From Strix aluco (taxonomy: Eukaryota > Chordata > Aves > Strigiformes > Strigidae): a stretch of 64,000 nucleotides of DNA. The stretch spans positions 5,437,698 to 5,501,697 of the forward strand of contig NC_133939.1 in the NCBI RefSeq assembly GCF_031877795.1. The letters are read 5' to 3'. The translations under genes and the position numbers were made by a program. The notes beneath the pieces are model-generated. The model was not told the origin of the DNA, made no database searches, and was given only the letters and a program-made list of their open reading frames with translations. Positions 10,254 through 25,200 of the stretch are shown here, one piece after another (position 1 is the first letter of the stretch; each line of letters begins with the position of its first letter).

Positions 10254-13200
10254 TTAAGCAGAGTTTAAATCCAGAGCTTTGGGATGTGCTTTCTTGGATG
10301 CCAGCTCTGACAACTTCTTCAGGCGTTTCTTCAGCTCCAGAGGGAATTTCTCATAGCACTTCTTGCATACAGGCTTCATGTCAAACTCCACAAACTTATT
10401 CCTTTTAACACAAAGAACAGCGGGCTATTAAAATGGTATTTGCAAACTATATGCTTCACTAAATCAAGTCTCCATGCACCAATGTAAATGCTGCTGCTTG
10501 TGTTCTGTCGCACGTATAAAGCAACTCACTTCCTTGTCTTGTCATGCAAGTGTCCATGTAAGAGACTGGGTTCTTATCAGGGAACTAGGGTCTTTAGTAT
10601 TGCTAGTTCAATAAGGAGAAAGATTTTGCTATATATTTGAATAATAATAATGTTATCATAGATTGGAAGTGTCACTTCAAAGGTTCTCTTTGTGATGAAT
10701 TAGAGCTTCTTCATATGCAAGGCCAGTAGGGCCACCCCAGCATAGTAGGATGAGGGTTTGAACCCGAGTAAGGAAAAATGTAGGATTGCTCTGTCTTCTG
10801 TTCCCCTTCTACATATTTGAGGTAACTAGCATAATATTTTCTTTCAAAATAATCTACACGACTGCAAATACTGCCATTGAGGGGAGCATCCAGACTAAGG
10901 AGATATGGAGGCTGCAGGTATTTCAGAACAGTTCAGGCAGTTACCTGAAGTTTAGAGCCTTCCCTCTGTACTGCTGAATCAGTTCTCCTCTTACCCAACC
11001 TTCTTACAGAATAGACTAATGAAGGAAAATAAATTAGAGAGGATGCTAAGTCCCAGCTCCCTTTTAGTTCTGAAATCAGTGGAATTATAAGCACCTGATC
11101 CCAAAGAGAAAAGGTATATTGCCCCTCAGAGAGGCACCAGCTCACGGCTCCCCCGAGCTGACACCCTGCCTTAGGGGCAAATGTCTCGTATGGTCCAAAA
11201 TATAAACACTGACTTACTTCAGTGTAAGCTTGATGTTGCAGGTGGAGCAGGAGAAGCAATTCACACACCAGGCCTTGTTAAGAGCTGATACCACTGCAAA
11301 AGCAAAAGCACAAAATAAGAGGAAACTGCCGGATTATTTGAATTCGGATTTGTATCCAAATTCAAATGAGGCCAGATGTGAAAAGAAACACTGGTGCCTT
11401 GCAACTGTGAGGCTGCAACAGCTGCACTAACAAATAGAACAAGGACAGCAACCCAAAACAAGGAGAGAACAAATCTTACCATCTCCCTCTATCACGTGGC
11501 TGCAGTTGTAGCAGACATCTCCAAAGAGCTGCACAGCAAAAGAAATAAGAACAGGAACTCATGTTACTGACTACTCGTGCTCCCCAAATTACACAGCTGG
11601 TGTGAACATTAAATCCTAACAATCAAAGAATTCCCAGACACTGCAGTAGCCCCCAAATATACCAATTTAAATCTTCTGAATAACTTCTCATACACTTGCC
11701 AAATAGTCTATGTCCCTTTGGATCTCATACCACTAAATACTACAAAACCTTTTTTGTTGATGCCTCACACTCTACCACTGTTATGTGATCTTAAAGTCCT
11801 GTACATGTGGCAATTTGGAGAAAAGAGGATCGGTAGAGTATGACACTTACTGTAGACAAACATCTCCTGATGCTAACCTATAAACATCAAAATAAAACCT
11901 AGAGCTACTTTCAAAACGGTAACACTTATGAGAGAGACTCATTTATCTGACAGAAGAAAATACCAAACTCATAGCTGTTGAGTCATACAGAAAAAATAGG
12001 TTTTGATTGGCTTTTGAAAGATACTTTACCTATGCTTCAGACAGCACAATATTTGTCTTAGGCCCATGGAAGCAAGTAATTATCAAAGAAGTCCACAAAA
12101 ATGGTTTTGAAGTAGAATCAGAGGGATTTTAATCACAACCCATGGTCAGTGTTTTCTTCTGTCAATGGCACAAAGAAAAATCAGTATCCCCAAGACATTT
12201 CTAATTCTGTTCTCAGCATCACTTTTCACATCTACCAAGAAAAACTCATTTTTCTGTTAAATCTCACTAATTTCTTAATATTGCATTGCCTCTACAAATT
12301 CAGATTATGCAAAATCTGCATAGCTTTGCATATATAAAATGCAAAAAAGCGTTTGCCAGTCAAAGCAAGTACCTACAGTATAGACAGCAGAATGTACCTG
12401 GTTGTAGTGAGTTTCACAATAAGCCAGTCCTTTTTTCTCATAGTGTCGGTGCCCCAAGAATGGCTTCTCACATTTGGCACAAACAAAATGCTGTAAAAGA
12501 ATACAAGACATTCAGTGGCAAGCAAAGCGACTTTTCCATCACCAGGGAAAAACATGCATGGTTACAAATCATGGTTCAATACAAGACACTTAATCACAGA
12601 ATTTGGGTTTGGGTTAGAAGGGACCTTAAGGATCCTCTACTCCCAACTCCCTGTCATGGGCAGGGACACCTTCCACTAGCCAGGTTGCTCAAAGCCCCGT
12701 CCAACCTGGCCTTGCCACAGCTTCTCTGGGCAACCTGTGCCAGGGCCTCGCCATCCTCACAGGAAAGAATTTCTTCCTTACATCTAACCTAAATCTACCC
12801 TCTGTCAGTTTAAAACTGTTACCCCTTAATGCTTTAATGAAACTCAGATGGGAAAATCTTTATTGAAGTAAAAAAAAAGGAGGAAAATTTAGTCTATTAT
12901 AGCAATTAAGAATTCTATTCAAGATAAAGAGAAGACCTGCTGCAAGGGCAATCATCTTGTGACTATTCTGATAGACTTGTGGACTATTATCTTGCTTGTT
13001 TCAAAGAGAAACAGGAACATAAAACATGGTTGGTCTGAATGTACTTCAAATAAGCAGCATCATCTCTGTCAGTTCAAGCCCTATGAGGCTTAAATCACTA
13101 ACAACATAAATCACTGAAAAACTTCACAAGCTGCGACGACTCAGCTGAAAGTTATAGAAACAAGGAGCTGAACAGGCTTAAAAAGCAAGAATTGCACTGG

Positions 13201-16200
13201 CTCTGACTACATTACAAATTCTAATACTGTTATGAACCTGTTAACCAGGGCTGGAGAGGATATATCTAAGTACATCATAGTAAATATGTGCATTTCCTAG
13301 TAAGCAAATGCTGCTCAGTGAACCATATTCTGCAAGAATCTTTACAATGCAACTCAGGCATTTTAAAATTAAGGTTGTTACTGTTGTGAAGGCATAGCTT
13401 TCTTAGGCAACCCTGATAACCCTGATGTACTCATTCACTCACATAAGGTAAAGACAATCTGAAACATAAGCAATGCTTTTTTGTCTGAATTCATATATTA
13501 TAGATCGTGTAAATGTCTACAGCTTCCAACTAGCACTAGTCCTCTTCCAAAATGGCTCCTGAAGGAAGCTTCAGATTCAGAGAGGCCTCACCTCAACATG
13601 CCATTGCTTTCCCAGAGCATTGACCACTCGTCCCTCAATGGGCCTGCGGCAGGCTCCACAGATGGGAATTCCCATCTTGTCGTGGCAGGGCAGGCAGTAC
13701 AGTTCTCCCTTCAGTTCCCGGGCCTCAGCAGTCAGCTCCTTTCTGAAAACATAAACATGCCCCTGAAATAACAACACCAAGTGAAGCTCTAATGCCCAAG
13801 ATGAAGTTCTGAAAAACTATACTGGAAAGGTAACATACTTTGGCGACATTCATGCTACAAATGCAGAGTCATTAAATTAAGCTAGTGAAATACAGTTATT
13901 GTCAACTCATCTTTCTAAAATTGCTTTCTCGGTTTGCCAGACAAGAAAACACATGTGGAATAGCATGTCTTCAGCTAGATACTCTGGCAGAAATATGAGG
14001 TGCACTTACATGGAACAATGTGGTGTCATGCAAAGACTCAAGCTATCTTTGAGTGGCACAGCTCAGTTTCAAGGACCATCCTGGCAGTGCGCAGCACTGA
14101 GCCACTGACTTTATTCTTCAGCACTGTTACCCAGCCTAGGGCAGTCCTGTGCTCCAATTATACTGCCTTCATGGTAAGTCATTCAGGTCAGACAGGTATC
14201 AGCATGGTTACAGACTGTGCCAGAAGACTGACACAGTTCACCAAGTCATCTTTTTTTCTGTCCAAGAATGCAAAGTGAAACTATTTTGAATAGCTTGGCA
14301 ACAGCTATCTTTGGACAACACTATTACTGTAATCTGCACACAGCCTTTCAGGTAAGTTCACACCAAGGAACTATATTCATTTTCAGTATAAAATAGTGTC
14401 ATTCAAGTTTAGGATAAAAGAACATTTAATGGCAAAATAAAACTAAAGTCCCTGTAGACTTTCCAAATTTCTTTTCATTTCTCCTCACACAAATTCTGTT
14501 TGTTCAACAATGTGAAGGCATCAAAGTTTAGGCCTTGGAAAGGACTGCACTGCTGACTGTACTGTTTGTCTCTCTCCTTTTTTGTCAGAGTTTAGAATAT
14601 GAGAACATACCCACAGTGGGTGCAGTTGAAGTGATCTGGATGGTAGGAATCATTCCTAAACATCAGAGGCTGCTCATCAATTATCAAGTGGCACTTCTGA
14701 CAGATGTACTTGCCCAGCCCCTTAGCTTTTTCACGATTATGGCACGGCCTGCACAGATGCCTGGTTAAACAAAGTAAAGAAAAGAAAACACTAAGAAATT
14801 CTTTCTCCTAAAACAACGTACATTGCATGCTGTAGGATGTACTTTATGTAACAGAAGAAGTGTCTTCCGAGGTCAGACTAAACACAATTTAGTTTAGTAT
14901 CCTGTCTTTCACACCAGTTGCACAGAAAAGAATATGTGGATAGACCAGTCACAGAGTTGTATTTCCCTAGAATACTCCTCCAACATTCACTGATTTATAT
15001 CCCATCAGGGATATCACCCTGTCATTCTTCTGGTTATCCTTTTCAGTTCTAGATCCTTTTTGAGAGGTGGGCAAGGAAAAGTGGCAACACCCTCTCTCTG
15101 TTACTAACTATGGGATCCAGCCATAACAGAGGCATTACAGCACCGGGAGGGAGTTAAGGAGAGAGAATAAAAAATATTAAAACAAAGCACATTGCTTGAA
15201 TGCCTTTACCATGGCTGGACTCCTTAGTCTTCAATAGCTAGGACAAACAAGAGACCACTGAATACTAGCTCTTCTGCCTACAAATTCCTTTTAGTCCTAA
15301 GTCAAAGAAAATAAAGAACTATGCAATTTTATGTGGTAAATGTAACTGTGTGTTATGTGGTAAATGTAAATGCATCACAGGTTCTAGAACATATTACAAG
15401 TACAAGTCCTGAACAGGTAGATAAGCCAAATTTTTGGTAGAAAAGCCTGGGCAAAGGCATAAAAAAACTTCTGTAAAGGCTGATGGAATCCACTAGTTTT
15501 ATCCCAATATTTAGGAGCTCTGAGGAGAAGATGTTCAGTTTACTTGCCTATTACCTACCCCTCTAGCTGCAATGCTGCAGGCTGGGAAGAATTTATGATA
15601 AAACAAAAATGACAGGGGAATGACTCCTGTGGGTTTCTTTGTCACAAAACAGACAAGCCTGCTTAATTCCTTTCATTATATCACTATGTGAAACATTTGC
15701 TGAGATTTACAGGTCATTCCCAAAAGACACCAGACAAAAGGAAAAGTTCAAATGGAAAGGCTAGATTTATGGCTGAAGTAGTGGGTTCTTTGCAGGGCCC
15801 CTTCCAAAATTCTGCTGTGATGAATCACTTACCCTTAGATCTGTAAAATGGGGATAAGAATACAACACAGATGTTGTTGTGAGACCTCAAACATTTATGA
15901 CCCTCAGCTGGCAGGCGCCTGTCTAAGTGCTAAGTATCATTATTATTCTCTCCAAATCTGAGTCCTCCTGTCAGAAAGTGTCTCTCTCCAGGGCTGGAAC
16001 TACTGCCTGCCCAGACGGAGTCCAGAAAAAGCAGACAGCACCCCATTATAAGGAAACATGCAGCTGTGCTCATCTCAGCATAAAGGCATCAATTTTATTC
16101 GGCACTGTCAAATGCAGAGTAATTATACGGGGCAGGACATGGGGACCCTGAAGCAAGTGTCCTGAAAGAGACCCCTCTCATTCAGCTGAATAAGATGCCT

Positions 16201-19200
16201 TCAGCCATTTGCACTGATAAACCATTATCAACCCCTCCCCACTCACAAACCCTCTCTGCCATCCCATAGACCCTCCTCTATTGCAAGCAAAGGGAAGTGT
16301 TGGACAGGCTAAGCTGTTACTATAGCAGCCGTCCCTCTCCCTCTCTCCCCTCCCCACTCCCACCATTATGGAATTATCCCATTCTGAAATGTCCTGTTGT
16401 GTCTATTAATACCAGACTTCCCCCAAACAATGCTTCTCTCCACCCTCCTAAAATAATCAGGGGACTCCAAGAAGTCTGTGTTCACGGCTGGGAGTTCAGT
16501 AGCAGCCTTTAGTAAGCACCATGAACACTGGAATATTCATACAGTATATTCATATCTATAACAGGAGCAGCAAGCCCAGTGCCAAGAGCTCAGCTGGGAT
16601 GAAGGCTGCTCTTCAGTGCTGGGGTGTCCTCTCCCCTGCTCTGTTGTGTGACTGAGATGATAATGCACTATCAGAGCTAGAAGGACACTATATAGAGGGG
16701 CTCCCCTCTCCACCCTCAGCAACTCTGCAACTGTGAGCTTTTTTTGGATCATCTTGTTTTCACCGTTGCTGCTTTTATTTGGTTTGCTGTCATCAGAGGA
16801 GTTCTTTGAGATTTTCCCCAAAAGGAGCCTATACTCCACCCATAGGACTGCACTGTCAAGAGGTAAGAGACAAACTTCGTTTAGCAGAATAATGAAGGAG
16901 CTTTCCTAACGGCATTAGTTTTAGCTGGTGTCAGTGAGGTGGAAAGACAAACACACAGAGGCAGATGAATATAATGGAAATGTTTGAAACTAAGAACAGG
17001 CAGCATTTTTTTGACTTCAGAGAATAATGTCCTCACTCTCCTTTACAACATTCCTCCACAACATAAAAGTTTTCAAACTTCTGTACCTAATGCATGTCCA
17101 TTTGTGCCAGGAAAACTGATAGTTGTATGCTATGTCCAGTGCTCTCTGACACTGCTTTGATGCTCACAAGAAACAAGTATTTCAGCAGAAGGGTGGGAGG
17201 CTCAGCAAGGAGTAATTTTCAGGAGAGTAATTTTAGTCAGAAGTGGACTATTTCTACTGAAGAATACTTTCAGTGAAAGATCGGAGACACTCCCATTTGA
17301 CAAGACACTGGAACCATAATCATGAAAACCCACAAACTAGCATAATCCCAAACCAGAAACTGCTCTAGCTGAGAGCAAGAACAGGAATTTCTGATATCCA
17401 CTACAAACTCTAACATATAGTTCAAATTTCTCTGCAGTGGGCATTATAACAAAAGCTCCAAACTAACCAAGGAACTAACTTACAATGAGCTGAATACTTC
17501 TTCTGCTTATTGTTTCATTAATGATAGATAGAACATCTGCTGAAAGAGTAATCAGGTTGTGTCTATACTGACAGCCTTGTGGATTATTATCTTGCTTGTT
17601 TCTGAGCAGAAGAGAAACAAGGCATAAAATATGGGCAGTGTGCATGCATTTCAAATGAGCAGCAACAGCCCTGGGAGGCCTGGGATAATGGCTCATTCCA
17701 GAATAGTGCTCTGTTTAGCAATACGTAAATCACTAAATATTCGCACAACACCAAGAGTGCAATCCAAGCGGAAATTATTGGACAATGAGCCAGACTCCTA
17801 AAGGAGTCTTCTGTTTGTGGAGTCAAAGCCTCTTGCACCATATAGCTTAGCACAAACTACACATTCTAGGTCATTTGGGAAGGTTTCTAGTTTGCTCTTA
17901 GCATTCATACAGACTAGTACAGCAAGCTTTCTAGGACTCTGAGTGCTTTTTTGTAAGCATAACAAACCAAAAAGAAAGAAAAAAATAACAAACATTTATT
18001 TTCGATTTATAGGAGAAAAACAGGCAAAATAGAAGTGGAACTGTAAATAACAGCAAAGGGCTTTCTACACTGTCTACAGAACATGCTGTCAAAGAACTAT
18101 TACTTTTGTAAAGTTGTAGCATTTTGTTGAAAACATACCAATTCTAAAAATAAGCTCAACAATTAATTCTAGTAACATGTCAGCTTTTTTCCCAACCTAA
18201 TCAAGTGCTACACCACAATTTTCATGTCAACAAACGAGTTGTAAAAAAAAATTTTAAAATCTTGTTAAAATTCCCTTCTAATTTAAAACTAAGTAAAATT
18301 AGAAACACGCCCACTTCCCTTTTTCTATTATTTCTGACCAGGCAATGAAAAATATCTCCCTTCACCTTGCTCCGAAAAGTAAATTAGGTAACAGCAGCTC
18401 CCCTGTGAAGGCACCCATTTGGAAAGACTGAATCTCTTTCAATTTTATCATTAGTTCCAAGCCTCTCCCTTCCCGACACTGACATACTGGGCTTCTAGAT
18501 AGCTTTAACTACTTTCTACTCCACCCCACAGCAGTCTGCAGTGAAAGTATGTCCAGATAGAAATCAATGGCAGACTCAGTGCTGCCATTAGTGAGGACAA
18601 AACTCTCAACTTTTAAATCTTGGCTATTTCAAGTCTGGCACTGACACATCCTCCTTAGGAAATCACCTGAAATAGAATCAGTTCAATGTATCATGCTGCT
18701 AAACCCCTAGTATTTAGCTTGTAAATAGGGAAAATAGGATTACTGCTCTGTTTCCTGAACTGATGTAAATCATTATCACTAAGACAAGAGACATCCCTGT
18801 CTGTTCCATTAGACAACCCTTGCTTCTGCCTTTTCAGCTGATTCACGCCAGGATTTACTGCTTTCTCAGTGGTGTCACAACCATGTATAGAGTAATGTTT
18901 AGTCATCAGATCACCCAATCACTGACAGGTGTGTATATAAAGATCACCTGATTACATTTTTCGCAAATGAAAAGCGTAGTTAAACAAAGTGGCTGACACA
19001 ACAAAGGGCTATATAGCCAGAACATCAGGTGACAGGTACCATTGTAAATTAACAGCCAGTAAAAAGGCATGGTCTCATCGTATTTCTCCTTTAGTATGCA
19101 ATAGAAAAATACATATCTAAACTAATTCCATCCAGGAAGGACAAATATTCAAGCGTTCAACATTACTATCACATACAAACTTCAAAATGTTGTGTTCAAA

Positions 19201-22200
19201 AATACTTGCAGGTTTTACTTTGTAAGGGACAAATAAACACTAGAAACAAAACCTTCAGGCTCCTCTGTAAACCCAGGATATTCACACTGAAAACTGCAAT
19301 TTTCCTTCTGTACATGAAAGCAAGATTTCATGTGTATTTTTATAGGTGAAATGTCCCTTGGAAAAAAGGGCTGTACAGTCTTTCTTGCACATGCACTTCT
19401 GGTAATGCCAAGATAATAATTTGTTGCCATCTCTAGGACTACAAAGAAGCATGCAGCTGGCAGTAGGCAGCGAGTACCCATACACTCAAACCTAGAGGGT
19501 TTTTTTTGTGCCATAAACATGCAGGGTATCTAGGCAATGTATGGAGTAAGAAGGCCCCTCTGTGGCCATGTGAAGAAATTTCAGTTTCTGAATTTCATTC
19601 AGTCTCCCTTCTGTTGACTTTTGCCTCTTCAGCTGTGAACTAAACAGAAGTGGTCCAGCATATTAATCTCTAGCCATTGTAGTCTTCTGTCCACCTGAAA
19701 GTGACAGCAGCCAAACAGAAGATGGTGACTACCTTGGAATTTTGTCTACATTTTCCAATATATTGGTCTGTTCTTAACTCCATTTCAGTTTCTCCATTAG
19801 GCACCAATATTTTTAGACATCTGAATAATCAGTTCTGTTGGGAAGTTGGATACATTCTGTAATGCCATGGATCAACTGTCCAATGATTTAAGATTTCAGC
19901 ATATAGCATAGCTTTTGCCCGAGACTAAAAATTTTGTCTAACAATGTCAACAACTGTCTTAAAATTTTAATGTCAGTAGAGGAAAATGGATGTATTTAAA
20001 GATGTATTGAATGTTATGGAGAAACGGTCGATCAGTACAAAATGCAACAGTGAGCACAATGGAGGTCCTGCTGCACACACTGTAACACCTCTGAGGAATC
20101 CAAGAAACAAGAGACAATGCTGGAAACTCACACTGCCTGCATTTCCCTACCACCTATACCCACAGATGAGAAATGTATAAAAAGCCATGGGTAGGTGCCC
20201 AGAAAATCTTAACACTTCTTGTTGATGCTGTTCAGGACCCTGAAGACAACAGAGATACTGGCAAAGCTAAGCTCAGTTTTACTAAGCTGCTCGTGGGAAA
20301 AGGCCCTGCATAAGCTACCGTGGAGTTCATGCTTTTGAGAGGGAGGAAAGAGAGAGTTATGCTGGGAGAAGAAAGCTGCAGGGAAGGATGACACTTTGAC
20401 AAGTAACCAATCTCTTCTGAGTCAATTCAGTGTTTTTTAGTGTTCAAATGAGATGCTCCTACTCATCTGAAAAGTTTCCTCCTATATTGTGACTAGATGC
20501 ATTTGCCCTAAATACAGGATTTAAGACTAAATCTCAAAGACTTTCAGGAACCCTGCGGGTTTCTTAATAACAGCAATACCTGACCTGCCTTCCACCTCTT
20601 CTAGGACCAAGACATATTCTAAGCTAGGTCATCTTACAACAGATACCTGTGCTCAGAAAAGCTGACTCATTAGGAGCATTTCAGTCCCAAATCAGGCTTT
20701 CAAATTAAACATAGCAAATACCTTCTAGCTAGGCATACTGAATCCACTTCCACTCTTCCATTAACCAGACACACAGGCATTTCACTGCTCTGTTATTCAA
20801 CTGATCTCAGCACAGGCTGGAGACAAGCTCATAATCAGCTAGCTTTATAGTGGTTCCTTCAACAGGAATTAATGGTCTGGAAAACTCAGCTGAGCGGGAG
20901 GTATTCCAAATTTTAATATAGGGGTTTAAACTCAGACTGACCTGTTGTATTAAATACCAATATTAGCAAACAGGAGACATCACTGATTTTATTTGTGTTG
21001 GGTTTTGGGCATTTTTCTGGGGTGGTTTTTTTTTTCTTCACAAAACCAGGCTCTTTTGTAATATACTGTTTCAATTCTTTCAGGTTTTGGGGGTTCTTTT
21101 CTTCAAAACTGTGGTGAAAAATGAATGGCCCAGGAGATCCATCAAGCCTACTTTTCAACTGCTCAAATCAATCAAATTTCTCTTTGGAAACGTCAGAGCA
21201 ATGTGGCAAAGAGACACACCTTGAGAACATCCTTTTTGCCACTTTCTACTTCCTGGACTTCATCCTGGCTTTTGTTGGCAATGCTCTGGCTCTTTGGCTC
21301 TTCCTTCGGGACCAAAAGTCAGGCACACCTGCCAACATTTTCCTGATGCATCTTGCTGTGGCTGACCTGTCCTTTGTGCTAGTACTTCCCACCCGGCTGG
21401 TGTACCATTTCTCTGGTAATCACTGGCCATTTGGTGAGATCCCATGCAGACTCACCGGCTTCCTTTTTTACCTCAACATGTATGCCAGCATCTACTTCCT
21501 CATGTGTATCAGCATTGACCGTTTCCTGGCCATTGTGCACCCGGTGAAGTCCATCAAGCTCCGCAGGTCACTTTATGCCCATTTGGCATGTGCCTTTCTA
21601 TGGGTTATAGTTGGGGTTGCAATGGCACCTCTGCTGCTCAGTGTGCAGACAGTCAAAATGAAAAACACAACCGTCTGCCTGCAGCTCTACAGAGAAAAAG
21701 CATCACGTCATGCCCTTGTGTCCTTAGCAGTGGCATTCACCTTCCCATTTGTTACTACCGTGACTTGCTACTTATTAATCATCCGAAGCCTGAAGAGTGG
21801 GAACAGAGTTGAGAAACATCTGAAGGAAAAAGCTATCAAAATGATCATTATGGTCCTGATGATCTTTCTGATTTGCTTTGTACCTTATCATGTCAACCGC
21901 TACATTTATATTCTCCATTACAATGGGATCAAAACTTCCTGCGAAACACAGCGTATTCTAGCCCTCAGTAACCGCATCGCTTCCTGCCTCACGAGTCTAA
22001 ATGGTGCCTTTGACCCAGTCATGTATTTTTTTGTAGCTGAGAAATTCCGTGAGGCTTTGTGCAATCTGTTTTGTGTTAAAAAGACTGTAATGTTGCCTCA
22101 AACATACGAGGGTAAGACAAATGAAAGCTCACTAAGTGCTAAATCTGAACTGTGAACATAACTCTTGTCACTGCTTCAACTTAAGAACGCTCTATTCCAG

Positions 22201-25200
22201 CAAAATCAGCTCAGAGCACAAATATGCAGCAAGATAGTCCACCCAGAGTCAAACTCATCCTGAGGAGGGAAGTTCTGTTGTTTTCATGGGACTGCAATTA
22301 GCAAGAACCCCTCTGACAACAGAGATCACATGTTCCTGTGTTACTGAAACTGCAAACAGAAGTACAGTTCTACTGATTTCCAAGATGTGAAACTGAGGGC
22401 TGAACACCTAGGAATAGGGAAGAGAGCAAAGAGGCTATTAAATGGACTTTTTTTTTTAAAAAAAAAAAAAAAGAAAAAACTTAATCCCCAAAGCATTCAG
22501 TAAGGACTCTTCCTCTGCACGAATTTTATATTGTGCCAGCAGCAGAGATCCACTTCTGAGATCAACCTGCCTGATGAAAAGATGAAAAGACAGCGTGCTT
22601 GCACATCTTGTCGGAGTCTCCAAATTCAAAGCATTTATACATAGCTGACAGAAATTTGGTACTAAATGGGGGCAAGAAAAAAAGACCAAAATGCTGCAAT
22701 GCATCCAACCTGGACTGGAATTAAGATAAGACTTACATTTTTTTTACTTATTCCCAGCATTCGGAGCTGGAGATGAGCACTAAACTTCACACTACCTTTT
22801 CTATCTGCCCTCTGCCACTGTCTCAAAGCTGCAGACAGAGGTTGGACATTTACTACACTGCCTCTTTTATGTAGTTCCCTGCAAAACATCAGCTATCCTG
22901 ATAACCCTCAAACTAAAGAATGGAAAAGGGGTGTTTAGGAATACAGCAGTCATCTTCACTACATACCGAATCATAAAAATATGAACCCAAATGGCAAAAG
23001 TGAAGAAAAGTAAGCATATGAAGAAGTGAAGTCTACTTCGTCCAGAAGAGATTCCTATCTTTGAGGTGTTTTACAATTATTTTTTGTGACTATTCCTTTG
23101 CTACAGAAAAAGTAGGTATTACCTTAACTATCCTCACTGATACAAATTGCATCCAGTGGAATATGTCTGGAAACAGGCAGACTAGGGAAGACCGGGTACA
23201 ATGAGAAGCGGGAAAAAGAACCTAAGCTTTTCCAATAATATTTACTAGAAGACTGCTTCTATGCTATGGAGACAAATATTATAGGAAATCATGTGACAGA
23301 TGAATTATATTTTTTATGTACAGATACATACACATGCATATCTCTTTTCTGTGGTTTTGGGAATGAGGTCCTTACCATTTTAGAGTTGGTCCACAAACTA
23401 TTAAATCTAACATACTTTATCTTACCTGAACTGCTTCAATCCTGACTGCTTTCCCAAAGCACCCCAAGTGCTATCACAACAGCCCATTCTAACAACCATA
23501 GGTGTCAAAAGAAAATCAATTCTGCCCCACTCCAAAAAGTAAGGCACAGAAGTTGCATGCAGGATGGAAAAGAAGAGGGAGTTGAGAGGGCTCCCTGCTG
23601 GACAGGGTACAGGTATATAACCTTTCCTTCCCTTCTTCACCATTTAGTTAGTCAGAATATAAACCCTAGGAAACTGATAGGCTTTGCTCAAGACATATGA
23701 TAGCCTGAAATTAACTATGAATTGTGAGACACTGCTAACTGCTGGACTGTTTTATTTTCTTATTATGGTATGCTTTTGTACAAGATTCCTTTTTATGTTT
23801 TTATTTCTTACTTCTTAATTAAAAGCATTAATCGACCTCGAGGATTCATTTTTATTCTTCTGCGTATAAAATGAATGATTTCTGAAGACCAGGAGAATCA
23901 CATGCTGAGCAGGCTTTGGTGTAATCCTTGTGTTATTCTCTTGGCCTTTTGCTGTACCTTAATTTCCTGCTCAGCATCTTACTTGACAACAGCCCACCCA
24001 GGATCACATAATCCCTTTTTCTCACTTGTTATTCAGCCTTTTGCCTGAAATCCCTTTCTTTTCCAAAACCCATCCACTACCTACTAAAATTTGAGTTTCT
24101 GCTTCATCCAATGAAACATGTAGAAAGAACACTGTTCTTCATTTCATTTCCCATCTCCTAAAAAACTATTCCTTGAAGCTTCTTCTGTACCCTTTCAAGC
24201 TTTACCTTTCAGCATGAAACTAACTGACCACCCTCAGCATCTCGCTACTGTATCAATAACATACTGATAAAACTTTCAGAGCTCCTGCTCTATCTCACCT
24301 GCCAGCATTCTTCACAAAACCCAGGTCAGCAAGTGCTACATCGCAGAGCTCACAGCGGAAACATTCTGGGTGCCAGTTATTGTTCATTGCCTTGATAACA
24401 CGCCCAATAATGAACTCACCTGCAAAAGGAAAGCAACACCTTGAGATGCAAGCAGGAAACAGTCTTATCAAAAGTCTACTGTCCTTCAAAATGTCCTTCC
24501 ACTTTTAATTCCACAAGACCTATTACAGTCTTAACTTTGAAAAAAACCCCAATTATTCCCATAACCAGGATACCCCAAATCACTGCTGGTATCATGCTTT
24601 GTTTCCCTCCAGAGCTCCTCCTCCTTAAAATGACCTCAATAACCCCAGCCCAGGGCTGGACGTCACTGCAAGGTGGGGAGGTTTGCACAGCCCTGCAGCC
24701 GTTACCCCACAGTGTTGACAGGCACCACATCTTACCACATTCCCCGCAGCAAGGAGCAAACAGCATCTGAAAGTCATGCTCACAGTACTTCCGACCTTCG
24801 AACTGTGAACAAAACAAGAGAGAAGGACCCCTCGTGAATAACTGAACTACTCTTATGTCTTGATAGTTCACCATGATTTTCCATTGAAATGAATAGTTAG
24901 ACAAGGTCAGTCAACTTTCCCAGTTCTAGCACCCGCTCACCTGTTTTTGAACTCCTAAGGATTTTTCTTAAAGAAATATCCAAATATGGTTCTAGCTTCA
25001 TGGTGAATTTGCACAGCAAACAATTAAATTAATAGCAATGCTGCTACCAGACAGTAAAAATCTTGAAGTGTACAAAGCCCTTTTCCTATAGTTTGCTTTA
25101 ATTTAATTTTTGCTTTAGTTTTTTTTACTCATGTAATTCAGAACTACTCCTCCTACACGAGGCCAAAACTCACGGCAAATTAAGAACGCAGCATGTTTAA

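Larger units (their letters stand above)
14761..24298. other. LIMS2 intron 4 (hosts GPR17)
   Basis: This 9.5-kb intron is bounded by the exons starting at 14760 and ending at 24299. It contains a MIR-like SINE fragment, repeat copy B, the candidate GPR17 promoter and 5' exon, and the GPR17 coding exon. A short imperfect direct repeat (17 nt, 15329-15345 and 15353-15369) is also present. Between 17.8 and 20.9 kb, and between 22.5 and 24.2 kb, nothing else was recognised. Confidence 0.8.

Noticed and set aside
10750..10770. GGTTTGAACCC resembling a tRNA/SINE B box
   Set aside because: It is a short palindrome without a B-box match at all positions and without an A box or cloverleaf upstream.
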